In this document: piece by piece, positions 6,609 to 12,404 of the stretch
How the letters are laid out: every line of letters begins with the position of its first letter
Position numbering within the stretch: the stretch's first letter is position 1
NCBI GenBank assembly: GCA_900547045.1
Contig: URFB01000016.1
Location: forward strand, 1-12,404
DNA length: 12,404 bases
DNA from: an uncultured Mollicutes bacterium
GTDB taxonomy: Bacteria; Bacillota_I; Bacilli_A; Acholeplasmatales; Anaeroplasmataceae
Reading direction: 5' to 3'
Program-made: the position numbers and the translations under genes
The notes under the pieces: generated by a model
Database searches by the model: none
Told to the model about the DNA's origin: nothing
What the model saw: the letters and a program-made list of their open reading frames with translations, nothing else

Positions 6609-6635
6609 AAAAATAAGGCCCAAAAGAGCCTTATT
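6605..6635 (-). terminator. Rho-independent terminator of pduL
   Basis: On the minus strand, AATAAGGCTC pairs with GGGCCTTATT around a TTTT loop (6635-6612), a 10-bp stem with one G-T pair. A run of seven T follows (6613-6607, counting the last stem bases). It lies 18 bp after the pduL stop and directly before the next operon's promoter. Confidence 0.92.
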
Positions 6636-6652
6636 AGATTAAATATTTTTAA

Positions 6653-7225
6653 TTACTTAACAATTTCACCAAAAACAGTACCACTTAAAGCACCAGCATT
6701 TGATTCATCAGTATCAATATGCATAGCTAAAGCATACTTCTCAGATACACGAATAACAGTATCTCCGAATGTTAAATTACGTCCAGTTTCAGTAACAACC
6801 TTAACCTCAACGATTTGACCATTCTCAACACCAAATTCAGCTGCATCAGCAGGAGTCATATGGATATGACGCTTAGCAACGATAACACCTTCAGAAAGCT
6901 CAACCTCTCCACAAGGTCCAACTAGAGTACAAGGTGCAGAACCAGCAACATCTCCTGATTCTCTAACTGGTGCCTTAACACCTAGAGTTCTTGCATCAGA
7001 GAATGAAACCTCAACTTGGTTAGCACTTCTAACTGGTCCTAAAATTGAACAATTAAGCTCACCCTTAGGTCCCTTTACAACTACCTTTTGGTTAGATGCG
7101 AATTGTCCTGGTTGAGATAATTCCTTCTTAACAGTCAATTCAGCACCCTTACCGAATAAAACCTCTAAAGTTTCTTGAGTAACGTGTACGTGACGTGCAC
7201 TAGTTTCAATTAAAATTTGTTTCAT
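6653..7225 (-). CDS. pduL: Phosphate propanoyltransferase (phosphotransacylase PduL)
   Basis: The 190-residue enzyme interconverts acyl-CoA and acyl phosphate, here probably acetyl-CoA and acetyl phosphate. It is a zinc enzyme unrelated to Pta. Motifs are SARHVHV at 9-15 (H12, H14), LGPVR at 62-66, SFSDARTLG at 74-82, PVRESGD at 86-92, VAKRHIHM at 116-123 (H120, H122) and MHIDTDESNAG at 168-178 (H169); the paired His motifs supply the metal ligands in the family. The ATG at 7225 is chosen because AAAGGA stands about 9 nt upstream; an ATG at 7243 overlaps that SD. The protein begins almost at the core domain, with no N-terminal microcompartment-targeting helix, and no shell-protein genes are near. 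That suggests a free cytosolic role in acetate fermentation. It has its own promoter and terminator. Confidence 0.93.
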   Translation of the reverse strand: MKQILIETSARHVHVTQETLEVLFGKGAELTVKKELSQPGQFASNQKVVVKGPKGELNCSILGPVRSANQVEVSFSDARTLGVKAPVRESGDVAGSAPCTLVGPCGEVELSEGVIVAKRHIHMTPADAAEFGVENGQIVEVKVVTETGRNLTFGDTVIRVSEKYALAMHIDTDESNAGALSGTVFGEIVK

Positions 7226-7246
7226 AATTATTATTCCTTTCATGAT

Positions 7247-7265
7247 ATTACATCAACAATGTAAT
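7247..7265. promoter_or_regulatory. Palindrome at the pduL transcription start (possible operator)
   Basis: ATTACAT (7247-7253) and ATGTAAT (7259-7265) form a perfect 7-bp inverted repeat with a 5-nt centre. It touches the edge of the -10 box and is centred on the predicted transcription start near 7257. This is a good place for a repressor; alternatively it is a small 5'-end hairpin in the mRNA. Confidence 0.45.
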
Positions 7266-7292
7266 TATACCAAATATAAATATTTTTGTAAA
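7264..7292 (-). promoter_or_regulatory. Promoter of pduL
   Basis: On the minus strand TTTACA (7292-7287) and TATAAT (7269-7264) are 17 bp apart, with TGG directly before the -10 box. This is the best-matching promoter in the window and suggests strong expression of pduL. The leader would be about 32 nt. Confidence 0.8.
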
Positions 7293-7311
7293 TATTTGGC
7301 GAAAATAAATA

Positions 7312-7680
7312 TTATTTATCCTCTAAAACAACGTCAATTAAATACTCCTTATCGATGTATTTCATTAATACATCTCTTAAGGAATTCTGTGAATTTTTAA
7401 CAAGATTATCAACGTAATAATGTGACTCCTCGGTATCATCATCATAGATAATAGAAATATGATAATGATTTTGAGCATCCTTATATTTACCTAAGGCCTT
7501 AAAATCTAAAATTAGAGCACCATCTAAGGCTTGTAAAAATGATTGAAGTTTTTTTATCTTTGTAATTTTCACATTCATACCTGAAAAGCTTTTTACATCG
7601 CCTTTCCCACTTATAATTAAATGGGTTGAATTCATAGGATATGAAAATGCATCAATTCGAAATTCTTTTAATTTTGCCAT
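7312..7680 (-). CDS. Hypothetical protein, 122 residues
   Basis: I do not recognise this protein. It is a small soluble protein with no signal peptide or membrane segment and a mixed beta/alpha pattern. Residues 1-60 have alternating hydrophobic strands and a Lys-rich stretch (VKITKIKKLQSF). Residues 70-90 hold a strand and a run of acidic residues (IIYDDDTEES), followed by HYYVDN, and the C-terminus is helical and charged (LRDVLMKYIDKEYLIDVVLEDK). The gene is well supported: it has GAGG 9 nt before the ATG, an extended -10 promoter upstream, and codon use like its neighbours. No terminator separates it from the pduL promoter 20 bp downstream, so some read-through into pduL is possible. Whether it has anything to do with PduL is unknown. 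Confidence 0.75.
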   Translation of the reverse strand: MAKLKEFRIDAFSYPMNSTHLIISGKGDVKSFSGMNVKITKIKKLQSFLQALDGALILDFKALGKYKDAQNHYHISIIYDDDTEESHYYVDNLVKNSQNSLRDVLMKYIDKEYLIDVVLEDK

Positions 7681-7707
7681 AATATCAGCCTCAACCTTCT
7701 GAGTATT

Positions 7708-7713
7708 ATTATA
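7708..7713 (-). promoter_or_regulatory. Extended -10 promoter of the hypothetical gene
   Basis: On the minus strand TATAAT at 7713-7708 is preceded by ATGG, giving the TGNTATAAT extended -10 form. No good -35 box lies 16-18 bp upstream. The start would be near 7701 and the leader about 21 nt. Confidence 0.55.
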
Positions 7714-7792
7714 CCATATTTTTTTAGCTTTTGATTATTTTTTTAAACGAATCAATTATATGTAAGCCTTAATTTCTTATTATATATTTTTT

Positions 7793-7829
7793 AAAAAAAA
7801 GATTCATTAGCCTTAAAGCCAATGAATCT
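7793..7829 (-). terminator. Rho-independent terminator after pepP
   Basis: On the minus strand AGATTCATTGGC pairs with GCTAATGAATCT around a 6-nt loop (7829-7800), a 12-bp stem with one G-T pair. Seven or eight T follow (7800-7793). It begins 6 bp after the aminopeptidase stop and closes the right-hand gene group. Confidence 0.93.
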
Positions 7830-7834
7830 AATAT

Positions 7835-9055
7835 TTATTTTTTCATAAACGCTTCAATATCAGCAATTTCTTTAATAATTGACCTTGATAAATTCTCACA
7901 GCCATTTTCGGTAACTAAAACATCATCCTCAATTCTAATTCCGATATTTTCCTCAGGAATATAAAGACCTGGTTCATTAGAAATAACACTACCAGCCTTA
8001 AGAGGTGTGTAATCACAAAGGTCGTGACAATCAAGGCCTAAATGGTGAGATACACCGTGGAAATAATACTTTTTAACCTCGCTATCCTCCTTAATTAAGC
8101 CAATACGCTTAAGCTCTACCTTATAAAAATCAACTAAGATCTTATTTAAATCTCTTGTCGTAAGACCTGGCCTAATTGAATCAAAAATTAGCTTTTGACC
8201 CTTTAAAACAATTTCATAGATTTCTTTTTGTCTTGGGCTAAATTTTCCATTTACAGGGAAGGTTCTTGAAATATCCGCACAATATACATTATTAGTTGAT
8301 CCTAAGTCAAATAAAATTAAATCTCCATCATGCATTACGCTATTATTTTGACTATAGTGTAGGCAGCATGAATTCTTACCTGAGGCTGCAATCGTATTAA
8401 ATGAATAGCCATCTGCGCCATAATACTTAACCTGTTGGTCAAAATATGATTCAAGCTGATACTCATAAAGACCATCATTCGCATTATGCATTAAAGCCTC
8501 AATACCATGACGAGTAGCCTCAATTGCCGCCTTAATTTCTAAAATCTCATTTGCTGTTTTAATAGTACGAGCAGTTCTTAGATAAGGTCTTGCATTCTTA
8601 ATTGCTACATAAGGATATTTACTCTTAATTTTAGCTACAAGACCATTTAACTCAGATACCTCATTTGATGACATATTAGCATCATCAAAATCAAAATATA
8701 AATCATAACCAAGACCAATATAATTATTTAAAATTGTATCGAAATTATTAAGGTAGCTTGCACTATCAGCTCCCGAAATGACAATAGCTTCTTCCTTAGT
8801 CATTCCACAGCCAACCCATTTAGCCTTGAATTCATCATATTCAGAAACTAAAATGGTTGTTTCTACCTTATCATTGCCTTTAACAATGAATACAATATCA
8901 TCATTTTCCTTAATACCTGTTGCATAATAAAAATTTTTATCAGGTAAGGACTTAAATTCACTTGGACGTCTTGCAAATAAAACCATAACCGCCTTATTTG
9001 CCACATTTTCCATTATCTTTTCACGATGTAATTTAAATTCCTCTTTATCTAACAT
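7835..9055 (-). CDS. pepP: Xaa-Pro aminopeptidase (M24 family, aminopeptidase P)
   Basis: The 406-residue metallopeptidase removes an N-terminal residue preceding proline, in the cytoplasm. An N-terminal creatinase/prolidase-like domain (about 1-165, beginning FKLHREKIMENV) precedes the pita-bread catalytic domain. The five metal ligands are all visible: D250 in ILFDLGS, D261 in ADISRTFPV, H337 in HGVSHHLG, E361 in SNEPGLY and E376 in IRIEDDV. Supporting motifs are LHYSQN at 232-237 and LDCHD at 341-345. The ATG overlaps the end of the TetR gene by 7 bp and has GGAGG 7 nt upstream, so the two are co-transcribed. The length is somewhat under the ~440 of E. coli PepP but normal for Bacillota forms. 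Nothing suggests secretion. Confidence 0.93.
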   Translation of the reverse strand: MLDKEEFKLHREKIMENVANKAVMVLFARRPSEFKSLPDKNFYYATGIKENDDIVFIVKGNDKVETTILVSEYDEFKAKWVGCGMTKEEAIVISGADSASYLNNFDTILNNYIGLGYDLYFDFDDANMSSNEVSELNGLVAKIKSKYPYVAIKNARPYLRTARTIKTANEILEIKAAIEATRHGIEALMHNANDGLYEYQLESYFDQQVKYYGADGYSFNTIAASGKNSCCLHYSQNNSVMHDGDLILFDLGSTNNVYCADISRTFPVNGKFSPRQKEIYEIVLKGQKLIFDSIRPGLTTRDLNKILVDFYKVELKRIGLIKEDSEVKKYYFHGVSHHLGLDCHDLCDYTPLKAGSVISNEPGLYIPEENIGIRIEDDVLVTENGCENLSRSIIKEIADIEAFMKK

Positions 9056-9612
9056 TTCTTTACCTCCATATTTTCCTTAATACCTACAATTGTTGATTCG
9101 GTAAGCCTGATTAATTGATTTGAAAGGTGTGACATTTCGCCTGGCATTCCTCTTTCAATCCAATTTAATACAAGGCCGGTTATTCCACATTTGAAATACG
9201 CCTCAACAATAGACATATCCTCTTGACTTAAAATTTCAAGGGCATGAGTTTCTGTAATATATCCTTTAAAGAGCTTAGCATTAACTGAATAAAGGTATTT
9301 TTCTAATTGCTCTCTATTTATTGAATTATAAACATTAGTTATCAAATTTTTATATTTTGAAACCTCTTTTATAACAAGGGTAATTCCTTTACCTAAATCA
9401 CTATATGATTTTATATTCTTAATAAAATCATCATATTCACTTTTAAACATATAATCGAGCAAATCATATATATCTGCAAAATGATAATAGAAGGTATTTC
9501 TATTAACACCACATTTATTTACGATATCATTAATAGTAATTTTATTAAGCTTCTTTTCATCACATAGAGCTACAAGCGATGAAACTAATGCTTTTTTTGT
9601 AATTTCTGACAT
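9049..9612 (-). CDS. TetR/AcrR-family transcriptional regulator (with TetR_C_8-like C-terminus)
   Basis: The 187-residue protein has a TetR helix-turn-helix at about 10-50 (KITINDIVNKCGVNRNTFYYHF). The ligand domain carries the motif TGLVLNWIERGMPGE, shared with the DhaS-like/TetR_C_8 group. Start: an ATG at 9612 is directly preceded by an in-frame TTG at 9615. The ATG is preferred because AAAGGGTGAT lies just upstream at better spacing. It sits between an FAD-dependent dehydrogenase gene (45 bp upstream) and the aminopeptidase gene (7-bp overlap). A promoter is just upstream, and a palindrome at 9611-9634 overlaps the -10 box and the start, suggesting autoregulation. The ligand is unknown. 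Confidence 0.9.
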   Translation of the reverse strand: MSEITKKALVSSLVALCDEKKLNKITINDIVNKCGVNRNTFYYHFADIYDLLDYMFKSEYDDFIKNIKSYSDLGKGITLVIKEVSKYKNLITNVYNSINREQLEKYLYSVNAKLFKGYITETHALEILSQEDMSIVEAYFKCGITGLVLNWIERGMPGEMSHLSNQLIRLTESTIVGIKENMEVKKC

Positions 9613-9634
9613 CAAATCACCCTTTCGATTTGAT
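9611..9634. promoter_or_regulatory. Inverted repeat at the TetR gene start (candidate TetR operator)
   Basis: ATCAAATC (9611-9618) and GATTTGAT (9627-9634) are perfect 8-bp inverted arms with an 8-nt spacer. They span the start codon, the SD and the edge of the -10 box. This size and place suit a TetR dimer. Caution: one arm is part of the SD-start segment GGTGATTTGATG, which also occurs before the gene at 12355. Confidence 0.5.
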
Positions 9635-9661
9635 TATAAAACGAGATCCTTTAAATTTCAA
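9633..9661 (-). promoter_or_regulatory. Promoter of the TetR-pepP pair
   Basis: On the minus strand TTGAAA (9661-9656) and TATAAT (9638-9633) are 17 bp apart. The -35 box overlaps the stop codon of the upstream FAD dehydrogenase gene. Transcription would start near 9626, about 14 nt before the ATG, so TetR and pepP can be made independently of the upstream flavoprotein genes. Confidence 0.65.
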
Positions 9662-11226
9662 TATTTATTTTTCTGATAATCTCCAACAATTTTCATTGCG
9701 CATTTTAAGCCATCAAGTGCGGCAGTTGTAATACCTCCAGCATAGCCAGCACCCTCTCCAATAGGATATAAAAAGTTTGAGGTAACTCCCATATCATCTC
9801 TTAAAATTCGAAGCGGGCATGAGCTTCTTGATTCAATTCCCGTAAGTACCGCATCAGGATGGTAAAAGCCGTGAAGCTTTTTATCCATTAAAATAAGTCC
9901 ATCCCTAATGGTATCAATAATGTAGTCTGGTAAAATACCCTTAAATGAGCATAGCTTTACCCCATGAGGATAGCTTGGTACAACACTTCTTAGGGCTGAA
10001 GCTACCTTTCCTTCTAAAAATTCCTTCATTAAATTAGCTGGTGCTCTATAATCTCCTGCTAAATTAAAGGCTTGTCTTTCATAATATTCCTGATAATCAA
10101 GGCCATCAAGAACTGATGATTTATAGAAATCCTTAGGTTCTACGTTAACCAGTAAAGCCGCATTAGAATTATCCTTATCTCGGCTATAATAGCTCATACC
10201 GTTAGTTACAATGGTACCTTCCTCACTAGCTGAGGCCATAACCTCACCACCTGGACACATACAGAAGCTATAAAGGCTTCTTCCGTTTTCTAGATGAACA
10301 GCGCTTTTATATGAGGCAGCTGGTAAATATGGTGCAAAATCACCATATTGCATCCTATTAATAAATTCTCTTTTATGCTCAATTCTTACTCCCATTGAAA
10401 AGCTTTTAGGCTCCATTTTAATATTATGAGCATCAAGCATTTTGAAGGTGTCACGTGCACTATGACCAAGTCCTAAAATTAAATGACTGGTTTTAATTGA
10501 CATTGTATCGGTAATGGCAAGAACACCATCCTCTTCAAATCCAATATCCTTAAGCTTCGTATTAAAATAAAAGCTAGCTCCTCTTTGTTCCATATCCTGA
10601 CGCATATTTTTAATAACAAATCGTAAATTGTCAGTACCAATATGAGGCATCGCCTCATAAATTATATCCTTAGGAGCACCATAGCGAACAAATTCATTTA
10701 AAATATAGGAAATCAAAGGATCATTGGCATTTGTTTGAAGCTTGCCATCTGAGAATGTTCCCGCTCCGCCCTCACCAAACTGAATGTTTGAATCAGGATT
10801 TAGCCTCTTATGCTTTAAAAATTCCTCAACAGCTGATACTCTTTCATCCATACTGGCTCCTCTTTCAAGAATAACAGGTTTAGCCCCACATCTTGTAAGA
10901 TAAAGCGCTGCAAAGATTCCTGCCGGACCAAAGCCAACAATAATGGGACGATATTTCCCCTCAAAGCTTGTATATTTCATTCTTATAGGCTTGTTTTCGT
11001 ATTTAGCTACATGCTTATTTTTTAAAACCTTATTATCAAAGTCACCTTCCGCAATAAAGCTTAAAACATAAAAAATATTATCCTTTTTTCTCGCATCAAT
11101 TGATTGTGATACTAAATTAAGGCTTTTAATTTTTTCTTTATTTATTTTTAATTCACGCGCAATAAGCGCTAAATGAGAAATCTTATCCTTAGGGCTTAGA
11201 TGAACATTAGTTATTTTTATTTTCAA
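9658..11226 (-). CDS. FAD-dependent dehydrogenase / NAD(P)/FAD oxidoreductase, COG2509 type
   Basis: The 522-residue flavoprotein has an N-terminal alpha/beta domain (about 1-90) typical of this group. A Rossmann FAD-binding site follows: PIIVGFGPAG at 94-103 and VILERG at 118-123, where E121 binds ribose. The group motif FGEGGAGTFSDGKLQT lies at 150-165 and a C-terminal FAD motif IGEGAGYAGGITTAALDG near 492-509. SFCMCPGGEV in the middle is also conserved in this family. The physiological substrate is unknown. The start is a TTG at 11226-11224 inside the end of the preceding gene (20-bp overlap). AAAGGA lies about 10 nt upstream and the next in-frame ATG would remove the first 82 residues. 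Codon use resembles its neighbours. It is probably co-transcribed with the BaiN-family gene. Confidence 0.88.
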   Translation of the reverse strand: MKIKITNVHLSPKDKISHLALIARELKINKEKIKSLNLVSQSIDARKKDNIFYVLSFIAEGDFDNKVLKNKHVAKYENKPIRMKYTSFEGKYRPIIVGFGPAGIFAALYLTRCGAKPVILERGASMDERVSAVEEFLKHKRLNPDSNIQFGEGGAGTFSDGKLQTNANDPLISYILNEFVRYGAPKDIIYEAMPHIGTDNLRFVIKNMRQDMEQRGASFYFNTKLKDIGFEEDGVLAITDTMSIKTSHLILGLGHSARDTFKMLDAHNIKMEPKSFSMGVRIEHKREFINRMQYGDFAPYLPAASYKSAVHLENGRSLYSFCMCPGGEVMASASEEGTIVTNGMSYYSRDKDNSNAALLVNVEPKDFYKSSVLDGLDYQEYYERQAFNLAGDYRAPANLMKEFLEGKVASALRSVVPSYPHGVKLCSFKGILPDYIIDTIRDGLILMDKKLHGFYHPDAVLTGIESRSSCPLRILRDDMGVTSNFLYPIGEGAGYAGGITTAALDGLKCAMKIVGDYQKNKY

Positions 11227-12355
11227 TTTTAATCAATTCCTTTCCCACATGCATTCCACATAAAAACGCAAAAAGTAGGTTATAGCCCCCACACATACCA
11301 TCAATATCCATCGCCTCACCTGTTACAAACAAATGGGGATATTTTTTTAGGCTTAGGCTTGATGATACCTCCTCTAAGGAAATTCCTCCTCTTAATACCT
11401 GAGCATCTGAAATATCATAGGTACTCTTGGTCGTAAGAATAAAGCACTTTAGTAAGCCTGATACTAATGCAGGGTCTGTTATTTTATTTTTAATTAAATA
11501 ATCAATCATTTTAGGATGGCAAATACCATCAAGATAGTAATGAGGATCATTATTAGCTCTTTTTCTCGCATTTAGGGCATATTCTATTTCTTCCTTACTA
11601 GCACCAGGGTATAGGTCAATTTTTAAAAGGGCATTTTCTAAAAAATATCTTGATGCATTCATAATGCATATTCCTGATATTCCATCCGCCTTAAAAATAA
11701 CCTCTCCCTTTTCCTCGTATAAGCCTTCTGCCTCATAGCTTATTTTACATTTAGTACGGTATCCCTGTAAGGCAGATACATCCTCCTTAAGCCTAAAGCC
11801 TACAAGAACAGGGCTTAAGGCTTCCTTCTTTAGGCTAAGACTATCATAATAGCTATAAATGTTTTTAGCCTTATTAGCTAAAATACCGGCTGATGAGCCT
11901 GAGGCTAATATAGCATAATCATAGCTATCATTATGATTAATGATAACTTTATCATTTTTATATTCAAGTGAAAAAACTTCACTATCAAGCTTAATATTAA
12001 TATTTTTCAAATCATCAGTTAAAAGTTTTAAAATCGTATCCGATGATTCAGTTTGCGGGTACATTCTTCCCTCATCATCAAATTTAAAAAGAAGTCCCAG
12101 GCTTGAAAAATAATTTAAAACCTCATCCTTGCTTGTTTGCTTAAATAGCATTGAGACAAATTCCGGATGATTATAATCATAAATACTTGCTTTATAATTC
12201 ATAAAATTACATTTACCATTTCCACTCGCAAGTATTTTCCTTCCTAGCCCCTTGTTTCTTTCATAAATTGTAATATCAAGCCGACTATTATTTCTTTTAA
12301 GGAAGCTTGCACACATTAACCCTGAAGCTCCACCACCAATTATCGCTAATCTCAT
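11207..12355 (-). CDS. NAD(P)/FAD-dependent oxidoreductase, BaiN/RdsA (HI0933) family
   Basis: This 382-residue flavoprotein belongs to the HI0933 family (PF03486), which includes BaiN of bile-acid dehydroxylating clostridia. Motifs are MRLAIIGGGASG at 1-12, the family hallmark GRKILASGNGKCNF at 38-51, YPQTESS, and the C-terminal FVTGEAMDIDGMCGGYNLLFAFLCG at about 343-367. It binds FAD in the cytoplasm; its substrate cannot be told from sequence, and the bile-acid link is not evidence for this gene. Start: ATG at 12355, just after an in-frame TTG at 12358. AAGGTGAT upstream favours the ATG. At 382 residues it is slightly short for the family (usually about 400-420) but has both ends. It overlaps the next flavoprotein gene by 20 bp. 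Confidence 0.9.
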   Translation of the reverse strand: MRLAIIGGGASGLMCASFLKRNNSRLDITIYERNKGLGRKILASGNGKCNFMNYKASIYDYNHPEFVSMLFKQTSKDEVLNYFSSLGLLFKFDDEGRMYPQTESSDTILKLLTDDLKNINIKLDSEVFSLEYKNDKVIINHNDSYDYAILASGSSAGILANKAKNIYSYYDSLSLKKEALSPVLVGFRLKEDVSALQGYRTKCKISYEAEGLYEEKGEVIFKADGISGICIMNASRYFLENALLKIDLYPGASKEEIEYALNARKRANNDPHYYLDGICHPKMIDYLIKNKITDPALVSGLLKCFILTTKSTYDISDAQVLRGGISLEEVSSSLSLKKYPHLFVTGEAMDIDGMCGGYNLLFAFLCGMHVGKELIKIENKNN

Positions 12356-12404
12356 CAAATCACCTTCTATTTTTCCTTAAATCCTATATTTATTGAATCA
12401 CCAT
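12356..12404 (-). other. Upstream leader of the BaiN-family gene
   Basis: These 49 bases hold the AAGGTGAT SD and AT-rich sequence. I see no convincing -10/-35 pair. All three minus-strand frames contain a stop within this stretch, so an upstream gene may end here or just beyond the window; which one cannot be decided. Confidence 0.4.

Noticed and set aside
7271..7297. AT-rich repeat AAATATT/AATATTT downstream of the 122-residue gene as a terminator
   Set aside because: The stem is only A-T pairs with no GC core, and it sits inside the pduL promoter; it is more likely promoter composition.
1..12404. CRISPR array, prophage, transposon, toxin-antitoxin or defence system
   Set aside because: No spaced direct repeats, integrase or transposase motifs, or small toxin-antitoxin pairs are visible; all genes have metabolic, transport or regulatory family signatures except one small unknown.

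Overview
The window is about 12.4 kb of AT-rich bacterial DNA. It has strong purine Shine-Dalgarno (SD) sites (AGGAGG/GGTGAT type), sigma-A-like promoters often carrying a TGG just before TATAAT, and T-run hairpin terminators. TGA is used as an ordinary stop and TTG as an occasional start. This points to a low-GC Bacillota with the standard code, perhaps a gut Bacilli, Erysipelotrichia-like or Clostridia lineage. The lineage is inference from composition and gene content; no rRNA or tRNA is present. There are no mobile elements or CRISPR arrays, and no gene-free stretch exceeds 300 bases.

Left region (1-3344): a divergent sugar locus. On the minus strand is the 5' part of an RbsA/MglA-type sugar ABC transporter ATPase, cut by the window edge. 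On the plus strand is an 817-residue one-component regulator: an AraC cupin and DNA-binding region fused to a GH39 xylosidase-like domain whose acid/base Glu appears replaced by Ala. The 208-bp gap holds a promoter for each side, two LacI/CcpA-like operator sites 53 bp apart (one on the transporter -35 box), and a transporter leader with a 7-codon mini-ORF and a palindrome. The regulator appears to have an almost leaderless mRNA. A plausible model is that the regulator senses a xylo-oligosaccharide-like ligand and controls the divergent transporter, with a LacI/CcpA-type layer on top.

Middle region (3343-7680, minus strand): a tight five-gene operon runs from its own promoter to a hairpin that also terminates the regulator gene. 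Its order is a CmpB-type membrane protein, uridine kinase, MTA/SAH nucleosidase, maltose/galactoside-type O-acetyltransferase, and a DJ-1/PfpI protein. Upstream on the same strand lie pduL (phosphotransacylase) and a 122-residue protein I do not recognise, each with its own promoter.

Right region (7835-12355, minus strand): a BaiN/HI0933-family flavoprotein, a COG2509-type FAD-dependent dehydrogenase, a TetR regulator and an Xaa-Pro aminopeptidase (M24) are packed with overlaps or short gaps and end at a strong terminator. A promoter and an 8-bp-arm palindrome lie just upstream of the TetR gene.
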